Below are positions 24,415 through 33,865 of a DNA stretch of 64,000 nt, in pieces. The notes under the pieces are model-generated. The model searched no databases. It was given only the letters and a program-made list of their open reading frames with translations, and had not been told where the DNA came from. The position numbers and the translations under genes were made by a program. Numbering within the stretch: the first letter of the stretch is position 1; every line of letters begins with the position of its first letter. The stretch comes from Synechococcus sp. CS-1328. GTDB lineage: Bacteria > Cyanobacteriota > Cyanobacteriia > PCC-6307 > Cyanobiaceae. Location: NCBI RefSeq assembly GCF_025128095.1, contig NZ_JAHLYT010000033.1:1-64000 (forward strand). The letters run 5' to 3'.

Positions 24415-26955
24415 ATGCGTCTGTTCAACCATGATGCGCTGAGTCTCGGACCGGTCTCAGCCCAACGGAGGCTGGATGTGGCCGCTCACGCCTTGGCGCT
24501 GACAGCCCCAACGGATCGGATTCAACTGCCATCGGCATTACAGGAGATCTTTCCGCTGGCCTATCGACATCTCAGGCGCGCTGGCCTCTGCGTGAGCGAT
24601 GACGTCGTCTGGGACATGCAGCTCAAGACAGGCATCACAGAAGAGATCAGCGAACTATCCTGCCATCACTTCGGCAAGGAAGAACACCGCTACTTTCCAG
24701 ACCAACGCCGCCATGAGGCAACGAAGAGACTAGGCAATCGAAACACTTTTCTTCAGATCGCACGTGAGCTCGGCCTGCCGGTGCCGAAGACACTCTGCGT
24801 CGATCAAGGAGAAGAGATACCAGAGCACAGCATCCGAGCATTCGCGATGCCTTGCCTGTTCAGATCCGCAGGATCGACAGAGGACACAGCAGCGCGCCCC
24901 TGCGTCTCTCCTGATGAGGTGTTCAGGCTCAGGCAGCGCCTGGGGCAAGCAAACGGTTTTCAACTCCAAGAAGAGATCAAGGCGCAGCAATTACTCCGGG
25001 CTCATTATCACATGGACGCCAGAGGCTCCGTGGAGCTGCACAGCGTCATCGCGATCGACAAGAAGAATAAGAACACCGCAAGATCAGTTTCGAAATCAGG
25101 CTATGACCTCACATCGACGCTTACACCGCTCCTGCAAGTAGCGGGCGAACTCGGCTACCAGGGCATGATCGGGATTGATCTGGCGATCATGGAAGACGGC
25201 GAGAACCTTGCCTGCGTGGTTCTGGATTGCATTGCAGGCTATTCCCGATCAGCCTATGCCGCCAGTATCGCTCAACGGGTTGGGAGCTCCCAGTGGAGCA
25301 TCAGCATTCAAGACTGGCGGGGCGCATCCTTCCAGTTGGAACACTTGCACGAACTCGAACTCAGACCAGAGCGTGATTATGGAGTCATTCTGCTCGGATG
25401 GGGGAAAATGATGAGCGAGCAGCTGGACATCCTTGTGATCGGCAAGCCATCACAGCGCAAAACGATCAAGGAACGACTCACAACGCTGCGCAGACAAAGC
25501 CTGGATCAGAAACAAAGAATCCTGCTCAGTGGACCGGAACTCAGCCGTGCCACAGGCGGCCAGTGGCGCCACTGCCTGATCAATACCCCAAACCTGCGCA
25601 GCGTCAGCTTTTATCGCCCTCATATCGTGGCCGGCGACCTTTTCATTGACCTTGTCAACGATCGCAGCAGCACAGACCATCGACAGGATGATTTTCTCGC
25701 CGATGCACACCAACGCGGTGCCTCAGCCATCCTGACAAGGCTATCAGCAACAGATCCTGACCTGGGACCTGTACTGGAAGTCAATCACGCCGAGAAGGCG
25801 CTACAAGATCTTGCCATACACAGCAGACTTGCCTACGAAGGATGGACCGTTCTGATCACAGGATCACACGGCAAAACAGGCTACAAGCTTCAGCTTCATC
25901 ACATCCTCGGAGCAGAATCAGGACGTTTCTGCCTGGAAAACAGCCTGAATCAAGAACGATCAGTGCTGCGAGCGCTGTGTTCCACCACTGGCCAGACACA
26001 AATCAACCTTGTCGAAGTTGCTATTCCTGGCCCAGGATACGCCGAGCTGAGATCCCAGCTTCTCAGGCCAGACATGGTCGTGATCACGGGAATCAGCGCT
26101 GAGCATATGCGGCGCCATCAAAGCCTACGCAACCTGATTCGGAACAAAGCCGCTGCCGTGAGCCACATGCGCAGCCACGGAACCGCGATCCTCTGCTCAG
26201 ATGGCCCCCATGGTTCAAGGCTGAAAGAAGAGGTGGCAAGACGAACAAGGGGAAGGATCCTGACCTTTGGAAGCAACGACGCTGCCGATGCCCGCGTGCT
26301 TCAGATCGACGTCACAAGAACTCATCAGAAGGTCAAGGTCGACGTCATGGGAGAAATGATTGAGTACGCAATCCCAATGCTAGAAGACTATGCACCATCA
26401 ATGTCCGCAGGAGTCTTGTTAGCCGCAAAGATCTTGGGCCAGCCTCTCATGGAGTGCGCCGATCGATACGGGTCGGCCAGAAATTATGAAACCAGTGGCA
26501 AACTTTACAGACTAAGCCGAAAACAAGGCTCCACGTATCTCTACGACCAAACCAGGCGAGGCTACTTTGAAGGCTTTCTTTCGATGTTTCGCCTTGCCGC
26601 AAGGATCAATGACCACGAAGACAGAGCTCGTCGGAAAATTGCCGTGATCACTGAATTCTACAACCTGGAGGACAATAAAGATTATCGCTACGACATTGCC
26701 ACGGCCGGAAAACTGCTGAAGGCCGCCGAATTCGACATGATCATCACAACCCATCGCTTTCCCTGCCACTCCCAGACCCTGCCTGGCACGGCACTCCATC
26801 AGCACATCGAGAGCTTGGAGCAGCTTACGGATACCCTCAACCAGATCCTGCAAGATGGCGACTTCCTCTTCATGCAGGGGGTTTGGATGGCAGAGCTGGA
26901 CAAAGTGAGCAGTCAACTACTTCAGCAGAGCGACGGCTATGAATGTCTGTACTGA
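24415..26955 (+). CDS. ATP-grasp / Mur-ligase fusion protein, probable peptide-bond-forming enzyme
   Basis: The 846-residue protein has two enzyme-like halves. Residues about 95-315 look like an ATP-grasp fold: RLGNRNTFLQIARELGLPVP opens it and GELGYQGMIGIDLAIME closes it. The usual metal motif ExNxR is replaced by VLDCIAGYSRSAY. From about residue 395 a MurE/MurF-type ligase follows, with the N-terminal block VAGDLFIDLVNDRSSTDHR, the P-loop ITGSHGKT (GSHGKT at 483-488) and VVITGISAEHM. The usual DSYNANP block of MurF is changed (YLYDQTRRGYFEG). Order and length recall cyanophycin synthetase, but that enzyme lacks a MurE/F N-terminal domain. Its GC content is low for the window: 28 of 60 bases at 26461-26520. 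The product is unknown. Confidence 0.72.
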   Translation: MRLFNHDALSLGPVSAQRRLDVAAHALALTAPTDRIQLPSALQEIFPLAYRHLRRAGLCVSDDVVWDMQLKTGITEEISELSCHHFGKEEHRYFPDQRRHEATKRLGNRNTFLQIARELGLPVPKTLCVDQGEEIPEHSIRAFAMPCLFRSAGSTEDTAARPCVSPDEVFRLRQRLGQANGFQLQEEIKAQQLLRAHYHMDARGSVELHSVIAIDKKNKNTARSVSKSGYDLTSTLTPLLQVAGELGYQGMIGIDLAIMEDGENLACVVLDCIAGYSRSAYAASIAQRVGSSQWSISIQDWRGASFQLEHLHELELRPERDYGVILLGWGKMMSEQLDILVIGKPSQRKTIKERLTTLRRQSLDQKQRILLSGPELSRATGGQWRHCLINTPNLRSVSFYRPHIVAGDLFIDLVNDRSSTDHRQDDFLADAHQRGASAILTRLSATDPDLGPVLEVNHAEKALQDLAIHSRLAYEGWTVLITGSHGKTGYKLQLHHILGAESGRFCLENSLNQERSVLRALCSTTGQTQINLVEVAIPGPGYAELRSQLLRPDMVVITGISAEHMRRHQSLRNLIRNKAAAVSHMRSHGTAILCSDGPHGSRLKEEVARRTRGRILTFGSNDAADARVLQIDVTRTHQKVKVDVMGEMIEYAIPMLEDYAPSMSAGVLLAAKILGQPLMECADRYGSARNYETSGKLYRLSRKQGSTYLYDQTRRGYFEGFLSMFRLAARINDHEDRARRKIAVITEFYNLEDNKDYRYDIATAGKLLKAAEFDMIITTHRFPCHSQTLPGTALHQHIESLEQLTDTLNQILQDGDFLFMQGVWMAELDKVSSQLLQQSDGYECLY

Positions 26956-27422
26956 ATGCTGCCATACCAGAAGTCGCACCAATCGCTCTGGCCATGCCAT
27001 CGCAATCCTTACCCACAACTACGCCCAGCAGAGTAGAGGGACCACTAAATCATGAACAGCTGAACCAAAGCCGGCGGCAGAGCCAACCAGCCATACTGCC
27101 TCTCAGCATTGCAGCCTCTCAGCATTGCAGACCAGTCGCTTTCAACCGAGTGCGCCAAAAGGTTGAAGACCAATATAAAACTGCTCAATACCGCTAGGGA
27201 GAATCTGGACAACCCACGAAAATGCTCGAACCAAGGCCTGAGGCTCGTGCCCCTGTCTTGACGGCAGTTTCTCAACAGGGGGTTTCCAGAGCATCCCTAG
27301 CAGGAGCGCGAAACTAGCCTACATCAATCCATTGGAGCACGGAGAATCCTGCCGATGCCGCCTCAGTTCAACACCCATGACCAGGGGCGACTCTGGCCGC
27401 TGGGCCTACCAGCAGCGACTGA
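26956..27422. other. 467-base gap between the ligase gene and cyanase
   Basis: An 84-codon frame starts at 26943 inside the ligase gene end but has no recognisable product, and a 76-codon frame on the minus strand (27045-27275) holds one hydrophobic segment without other support. The region contains a perfect 16-base tandem repeat. No tRNA, terminator or clear promoter was seen. Confidence 0.6.
27099..27130. repeat. Perfect 16-base tandem duplication
   Basis: cctctcagcattgcag occurs at 27099-27114 and 27115-27130 without spacer. The period is not a multiple of three, which fits non-coding DNA. Confidence 0.93.
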
Positions 27423-27872
27423 TCACCACTTTTTATAGGCCAGGAACTTGCCACACATGGTGATCTTCACCCGATCGCCAGCGGGATTTTCTTCTTTGTC
27501 CACCTGCAGAGTGAAGTCGATTGCGCTCATGATGCCATCGCCAAACTTCTCCTGGATCACATCCTTGAGCGGCATGCCGTACACCTGCATGATCTCGTAA
27601 AAACGATAGATCAAGGGATCCGTGGGAATGACCGGATCCAGCGATCCCTTGGTGGGGAACTCCTGCAAGGCAGCGATGGTTGCTGCATCCAGATCCAGCA
27701 GCTCCCCCAGTTGGATCGCCTCGTCCGCCGAAGCGGTGGCCTGGCGATAGAACAGGGACGCCACCCAGACTTCGTCGCGACCGAGTTTTGCGCCCAGGTC
27801 GGCAAAGCTCATGTCCTTGGCTTTTTTGGCAGCCAGCAATGCAGGGATCATGGTGTCTTGGTTTGCAGTCAT
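27423..27872 (-). CDS. cynS: Cyanate hydratase (cyanase)
   Basis: Cyanase converts cyanate and bicarbonate to ammonia and CO2 and lets cells use cyanate as nitrogen source. The 149-residue protein has the normal length. Its N-terminal helix-turn-helix-like part contains [22 protein letters not shown]. The C-terminal catalytic part has [34 protein letters not shown], with the Arg, Glu and Ser that build the decameric active site. ATG 27872 matches the usual MxxNQ-like start, and the longer frame adds 11 unrelated residues. No cyanate transporter genes (cynABD) are adjacent, and both flanks are gene-poor. Confidence 0.95.
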   Translation of the reverse strand: MTANQDTMIPALLAAKKAKDMSFADLGAKLGRDEVWVASLFYRQATASADEAIQLGELLDLDAATIAALQEFPTKGSLDPVIPTDPLIYRFYEIMQVYGMPLKDVIQEKFGDGIMSAIDFTLQVDKEENPAGDRVKITMCGKFLAYKKW

Positions 27873-28051
27873 GAACAGGGGTTGTCGTGATGTCCGCCAC
27901 CGCATCAGGCCACTGGATCAGCCCGTCGCATCAGGTCGTGCGATCGGATCAGGACCTGGCGTCAGTTGCGAAGATCAGACTATCGATTGATCGGCGCACA
28001 TTGCTGGCATCAATCACTACAGACCAGGGTCTCACCAGGCCAGTTGGATGT

Positions 28052-28097
28052 GTTTCATCCAGACATCTCCCGAGACGTTTCATCCAGACATCTCCCG
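28052..28097. repeat. Perfect 21-base tandem duplication, period 25
   Basis: The unit beginning gtttcatccagacatctccc at 28052-28072 recurs unchanged at 28077-28097. It lies in gene-free DNA, and the period does not keep a reading frame. Confidence 0.93.
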
Positions 28098-28337
28098 GTG
28101 GTGTGAATGGCATGCGATCGACCTGTGTGGGCCGCCACTGGTTCATACCCTCACCCCCTACATTGCATCTCCTACCTTCGCCGGCCATTTGCATTTCAAC
28201 CAGCCTCCTCCCTGATCTTCCGGCAGCTCGACGCCGCCGACAGCCGAAATCACTCGCTCACCCTTGCCACCGCCACGACGAAGGCATCAAGGCCTGCGAC
28301 TGACCGATGCTCGCGTCACGAGTCCTTCGCGGCTGGC

Positions 28338-28368
28338 GAGAGAAATGGATGGGGAGAGAAATGGATGG
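28338..28368. repeat. Perfect 15-base tandem duplication, period 16
   Basis: gagagaaatggatgg occurs at 28338-28352 and 28354-28368 in gene-free DNA upstream of the dhaKL remnant. Confidence 0.93.
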
Positions 28369-28465
28369 CACAGCGTGAAGCTGCCATGCAACTCCTGGGG
28401 TGCCACAGCAGCACGGACCATGCTGAGGCTGACGATCTGGACGGCCCCATTCAGGATCTCAGAAC

Positions 28466-29719
28466 ATGACGCACCTGATCACCGATGCCAGCCGCTTTGC
28501 GGCCTAGGCCAAGGCCGGTTTCGTGGCGGCGAACCACCGTCGGATCCGGCCACTACCCCGCATTCATGGGTCTGGTCGGGATGGGCATGACCGCCGCTGC
28601 CGCCTGCGGCAACATCTTCGCGTCGCCGTCGTCGGGTCAGGTTGTCAGTGTGAGCCGGGAGGTGGAGCGGGGCGCCGGCGTCCTGCTCGCCTTCGGCAAC
28701 TACACCGGCGACATGCTCCAGTTCGGCCTGGCGGCGGAACGCCTGCGGGCCGAGGGCCACGACGTGCGCATCGGGGCGGTGAGTGATGACATCGCCAGCG
28801 CGCCCTTAGCCGCCATCGATCAGCGCCGTGGCATCGCCGGCGGGCTGGCGGTGTACAAGGTGGCCGGTGCGGCGGCCGAAGCCGGCTTGGGCCTGGATGC
28901 GGTGGCGACCAATCTTCAGGCCAGGGGCGTCCGGATCGTCGATGCGGAATGCGGCGAACTGGTTACCAGCCTGGAGATGGCCGGGGTGTCCCTCAGCCTG
29001 TTCTGGCTCGACGATGAGCTCGAGCCGTTCTGGCAAGCCCCAGCTGATAGCGCCGCCTTCCATCGCGGCGAGCCGACTCCCAACCCCACGAACACTCCAG
29101 AACCGGAGACCGGCGCTGCCGCGCAGACCCCGCTGGCGCCAGCACCTCACCGTGGGGCCATGCCACCGGCCCGGGGCGATCAGCTGATCTGGGCCCGCCG
29201 GGTGCTGGAGGGCCTCCACCAGGCCCAGGCAGCGCTGGTGGCCAGCCAGCTGGAGCTGGGTCAGCTCGATGCCGTCGCCGGCGATGGCGACCATGGCCTG
29301 GGCAAGGTGCGGGGTGTCGGTGGTGCGGTGGCCGCTGCCCAGCGGGTGGTGGACGACCAGGGCAGCGCGGCGGCAGCTCCGGTGCCCTCTGGGGCCTTGG
29401 TCTGGCGGCAGCCGGCAATGCGCTCGCCGCAGCAGATCCATTGGATTCGGAAGCCCTGGCTGGGGCCGTCGCCACCGCCCTTGGCGCCATCCAGACTCTC
29501 GGCAAGGCCCAGGCCGGCGACAAGACCCTGGTCGATGCCCTGATCCCCTTCTCGGAACGGTTGGGCAGCGGAATCGCGCAAGGGGAGCCGGCAGCCCAGG
29601 CCACAGCCGCCCTGCTGCCCCGACTCGGCCGGGCCCGATCCCATGGCAGCAGGAGCGTCGGCCACCCGGATCCGGGCGCCGTCTCCCTGGCGCAGGTGTT
29701 GGTCGCCGTTCAGGGCTGA
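28466..29719 (+). pseudogene. Decayed dihydroxyacetone kinase (DhaK-DhaL fusion)
   Basis: The original start survives as ATG 28466 (MTHLITDASRFAA). It is followed by a TAG at 28505 that replaces a sense codon before AKAGFVAAN. A deletion with frame change near 28540 joins this to GSGHYPAFMG, then FGNYTGDMLQFGLAAE and RRGIAGGLAVYKVAGAAAE, all DhaK motifs. A further in-frame loss near 28915 removes the middle of DhaK, including the GxGIHGEPG region with the substrate-binding His. The DhaL half has DAVAGDGDHG, then a frameshift near 29370, after which GSSGALWGLGLAAAGN and GDKTLVDALIPF continue to VGHPDPGAVSLAQVL. At least four lesions make an active enzyme very unlikely. Confidence 0.9.
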
Positions 29720-29735
29720 GGCTCGACTGGGCTCC

Positions 29736-31292
29736 TCAGGGGGTGTGCAGGCTGGCGGCCGCCAGCTGCCGCAAGGCCAGCCGGTCGGTCTTGCCCACCA
29801 CATTGAGGGGCATCGCCTCAAGGCGGCGGATCTCCTCGGGAGCCTTATAGCCCACCCGCGCCCGGGCAAAGGCGATCAGCTCCTCGTCCGGTGGCGCCGC
29901 GACTCCCGGCCTCAGCGTCACATAGGCGCGCACGTTTTCGCCATGCACCGGATCCTGGATGCCGATCACTCCCGCCAGGTCCACCGCCGGATGCTCCTCC
30001 AGGGCCTCCTCCACATCCTGGGGGCAGATGTTCGAGCTGTCGTGCAGGATGATCTGCTTGCGGCGGCCGCAGAACCAGAGATAGCCATCGCCATCGAGCC
30101 GCATCTCATCGCCGGTGTCGACCCAGCCGGCCTGGATCGTTTCGGCGGTGGCGTCCGGGTTCTCCCAGTACTCCACCATGATGGAGGGGGCCTGGATCCA
30201 GAGCCGACCCTCTTCTCCGTCGGCAACCTCGCGGCCGCTCTCGTCCCGCAGTGACCCGCTGAAGCCTGGACACAAGCTGCCCACTGAGCCGATCCGGATC
30301 TCGCCGTTCGGCGGCGCCAGGGTGGCGAAGCCGATTTCACTCATGCCGTAGCACTCATCGATGCTGAAGCCGGCAGCAGCGCGAAATTCCTGCTGCAACT
30401 GATGGGGCACCTTGTCGCCGCCGCTGATGCACAGCCGGATCGATTGCAGGTCTGTCGATCGCAGCCGCTCATCCCGCACCAGGCCGAACAGCACCGCCGG
30501 CAGAATCAGCAGCACCGCCGGCCGGTGACGCCGCAGCAACAACTCCAAAGAGGGGCTGTCGATGGTGCTGGCGACCACCGCCAACGCACCCGCGCTCAGC
30601 GCCGCCAGGACCAGGCCGGAGGAGGCAATGTGGGCCAGGGAACTGCCGGCCAGCACCTCCTCGGTGGCCTTCAGCTCCAGGGCCTGCACCAGCGAGGCCA
30701 GCAGGGCGCCGAAGCTGGCGCGGCTGTGGGTCACGCCCTTCGGTTTGCCGGTGCTGCCGGAGGTGAAATAGATCACGCACGGGTCAGTGGCTTCCAGCGC
30801 AGGCCAGGGCTCTGGGGTGCACGGGTTGGTGCCTGGCGTGGCCTGCAGCAGATCAGCGAAGCCGGTGTGGTCATCGATCCGGATCAGGCCCAGGGGCAGT
30901 TGGGCCGCCACACGACTGGCCGCCACGTCGGCCTGGCGTTCGTCGTGATACACCAGCGCGGCCGCCCCGCTGACCGCCAGGGCATGGTCCATCTCCGGTG
31001 GCATGTAGCGGTAATTGAGCGGGGTCAGCACCAGCCCACTGCGCAGACCGGCCAGGTAATGCACGATCAGATCCACCCGGTTCGGGATCAGCGAAGCCAG
31101 CCGATCGCCCCGCTTCAGCCCCAGCTGCCGGTAGGCCCGCGCCAGGGCCTCGCAGTCGCGCTCCAGTTGCGCCCAGCTCAGCGACCGCTCCAGATCCTGA
31201 AGCGCCGGCGCTTCAGGATTGTGCTCCAGCCCCAGGGCCAGGAGCGTATCGATGGCGATCGGCTGGAGCAGGGCGGGGCCATGGAACGGCAT
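29736..31292 (-). CDS. AMP-dependent synthetase/ligase (acyl-CoA synthetase-like)
   Basis: The 518-residue protein belongs to the adenylate-forming superfamily. The P-loop-like motif is YFTSGSTGKPKGVTHS. Later come YGMSEIGFATLAPP (A5), a DTGDEMRLDGDGYLWFCGR block (A7 and A8), the hinge GRRKQIILHDSSNI, and the catalytic lysine in NVVGKTDRLALR near the end. All motifs are complete, so it should be active. The acid substrate is not predictable: fatty, aromatic or other acids all fit, and no carrier-protein or PKS gene is adjacent. The start at 31292 fits the family. The gene converges on the dhaKL remnant with 16 bases between. Confidence 0.85.
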   Translation of the reverse strand: MPFHGPALLQPIAIDTLLALGLEHNPEAPALQDLERSLSWAQLERDCEALARAYRQLGLKRGDRLASLIPNRVDLIVHYLAGLRSGLVLTPLNYRYMPPEMDHALAVSGAAALVYHDERQADVAASRVAAQLPLGLIRIDDHTGFADLLQATPGTNPCTPEPWPALEATDPCVIYFTSGSTGKPKGVTHSRASFGALLASLVQALELKATEEVLAGSSLAHIASSGLVLAALSAGALAVVASTIDSPSLELLLRRHRPAVLLILPAVLFGLVRDERLRSTDLQSIRLCISGGDKVPHQLQQEFRAAAGFSIDECYGMSEIGFATLAPPNGEIRIGSVGSLCPGFSGSLRDESGREVADGEEGRLWIQAPSIMVEYWENPDATAETIQAGWVDTGDEMRLDGDGYLWFCGRRKQIILHDSSNICPQDVEEALEEHPAVDLAGVIGIQDPVHGENVRAYVTLRPGVAAPPDEELIAFARARVGYKAPEEIRRLEAMPLNVVGKTDRLALRQLAAASLHTP

Positions 31293-31374
31293 CGGCAGGG
31301 CCTGGCTCGAAGGGCTCCCTGCAGCCTGCCCGATCCGCCCGGCTGTGTTCAGGGGTTGTGTTCAGGAGAAGGGG

Positions 31375-31884
31375 TCAGGGTTCGCCCAGAAAGTCGCGCT
31401 TGCCGAGAACGACGCCGTTGTGGCGCAGGATGTTGTAAGTCGTGGTGACGTGGAAATAAACATTCGGCAACACAAAGCTGCTCAGAAAGGGCCACCCCAG
31501 CATCGTGATCGTCTGATCGCGGCCGATCGGCACCGTGATCTCCCGTTCTTCCGAGCCGTTCAACTGCTCCACCGGCGCGCTTTCCAGAAAGGCGATCGTG
31601 TGCTGCAGCCGCCCGATCAGTTCGGCGAAGCTGGTTTCGTTGTCCTCCACCGCCGGCGCTTCGGATCCGGCCAGCCGGGCGACCCCACGCCGGGCGATGT
31701 CCGAGGCGATCTGCACCTGGCGCACCAGCGGGAACATGTCGGGATAGAGGCGGCTCTGCAGCAGCACCGCCGGATCGATCCGGTGGGCTTCCGCATGGGC
31801 CTGGCCCTTGGCAAGCACGGCGGCGAGATTGGTCAGCGTCCGCGTCAGCGGCAGGATCGACGCGTCGACCATCGTGAGTTGCAT
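31375..31884 (-). CDS. DUF1993 family protein
   Basis: The 169-residue protein resembles the DUF1993 family, a DinB-like four-helix bundle group. Visible blocks are LTMVDASILPLTRTLTNLAAVLAKGQ at the start, RLYPDMFPLVRQVQIASDIARRG in the middle and LPNVYFHVTTTYNILRHNGV near the end, where a His could bind metal. No enzyme activity is established. ATG 31884 gives MQLTMVDAS, the family start. The gene is upstream of the AMP ligase on the same strand with an 82-base gap, so co-transcription is possible. Confidence 0.78.
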   Translation of the reverse strand: MQLTMVDASILPLTRTLTNLAAVLAKGQAHAEAHRIDPAVLLQSRLYPDMFPLVRQVQIASDIARRGVARLAGSEAPAVEDNETSFAELIGRLQHTIAFLESAPVEQLNGSEEREITVPIGRDQTITMLGWPFLSSFVLPNVYFHVTTTYNILRHNGVVLGKRDFLGEP

Positions 31885-31939
31885 CGGGAGGACGCGCTGG
31901 CGGCTTTGAGGGCCCACAACCCTAGGGGGCCTGACCGAA

Positions 31940-32278
31940 TCATCCCCCCGCCTGCTTCGGCCGAAAGCCAGCCTGCTCCAGGGCGCTCAGGGCTGCAGCC
32001 ACCTGATCGCCCTGCAGTTCGATCACGCCATCTTTGAGGGTGCCGCCGGTGCCGGCGGCGGCCTTGAGCTGCTTCAGCAGGGACCGGGTTGCAGCCTCGC
32101 CGATCTCCAGCCCGGTGATGGCGGTCACCAGCTTGCCGCCCTTGCCCGCCTTGGTGCGTTGCACCCGCACCCGCTGCTGGGCGCGCGGCAGGGCGGCGGC
32201 GTCCCCGGCACCAGCGCGCTGCAGGCTTTCCGGCCGGCTGACGCCACTGCTGAATTCGGTCCAGCCCCCCTTGGCCAT
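31940..32278 (-). CDS. SUI1/YciH-type translation factor
   Basis: The 112-residue protein carries the eIF1/SUI1 domain in its C-terminal two thirds: [24 protein letters not shown], then [26 protein letters not shown], where the [10 protein letters not shown] turn is the family signature. YciH in E. coli influences initiation fidelity and stress translation. ATG 32278 opens [12 protein letters not shown], the start known from cyanobacterial homologues, while the longer frame adds 66 unrelated residues. It lies next to trpB, divergently, as I recall from picocyanobacteria. Confidence 0.88.
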   Translation of the reverse strand: MAKGGWTEFSSGVSRPESLQRAGAGDAAALPRAQQRVRVQRTKAGKGGKLVTAITGLEIGEAATRSLLKQLKAAAGTGGTLKDGVIELQGDQVAAALSALEQAGFRPKQAGG

Positions 32279-32586
32279 GGCTCCGCTGTTCGCTACCACC
32301 CACTCCAGCGCACCGCCGTTCCACTGCGCCAACGCCCCCACCGTGGATCTTCCCCCCCTGCAGCTGGAAATGGTGCGGATCGGCCTGCAGGGCGAACCTG
32401 CCGCGGCCCTCTGCCGCAACGCGCCGCTGCGGCCCGACAGCTTGCGCAGCTCCGTGTCCGGATCGACCGATTGCACCCTCGAGCCGGGCTGGCTTCGTAT
32501 CGATAACCCTGCCGGCTGGCCGGTGGCGCCGCCGCCGCCGCCCTGAGCACGGCTTCCTACGCTGGTTCCACCCCGTCCAGCCGCCG
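32279..32586. other. 308-base intergenic region between SUI1 and trpB
   Basis: This divergent region should hold both promoters. A plus-strand frame runs through it to 32546 and ends in Pro-rich sequence (PVAPPPPP) without recognisable homology, so it is not annotated. No tRNA, riboswitch or trp-type leader peptide was seen. Confidence 0.5.
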
Positions 32587-33864
<1,278 letters not shown>

Positions 33865-33865
33865 G

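Larger units (their letters stand above)
27873..28465. other. 593-base gene-poor gap between cyanase and the dhaKL remnant
   Basis: Overlapping frames here have no recognisable product. The stretch presumably holds the cyanase promoter near 27873-27950, though no clear -35/-10 pair stands out. It contains two separate short tandem duplications (28052-28097 and 28338-28368). It may be debris from decayed genes. Confidence 0.6.

Noticed and set aside
24215-26955. Graspetide (microviridin-type) gene cluster
   Set aside because: The ATP-grasp is fused to a Mur ligase and has an atypical metal motif, and the small ORF lacks the Thr/Asp/Glu-rich core of such precursors.
26943-27197. 84-codon plus-strand frame after the ligase gene
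   Set aside because: It starts inside the preceding gene, has no recognisable pattern, and contains a 16-base duplication that would shift the frame.
27045-27275. 76-codon minus-strand frame with one hydrophobic segment
   Set aside because: No ribosome site, no family pattern, and it covers the same out-of-frame duplication.
27887-28303. Plus-strand frame of 138 codons upstream of the dhaKL remnant
   Set aside because: Composition and repeats look non-coding, and no known family pattern appears.
32278-32546. Plus-strand frame between SUI1 and trpB
   Set aside because: Pro-rich end and no similarity; it is explained as an open frame in GC-rich DNA in a promoter region.
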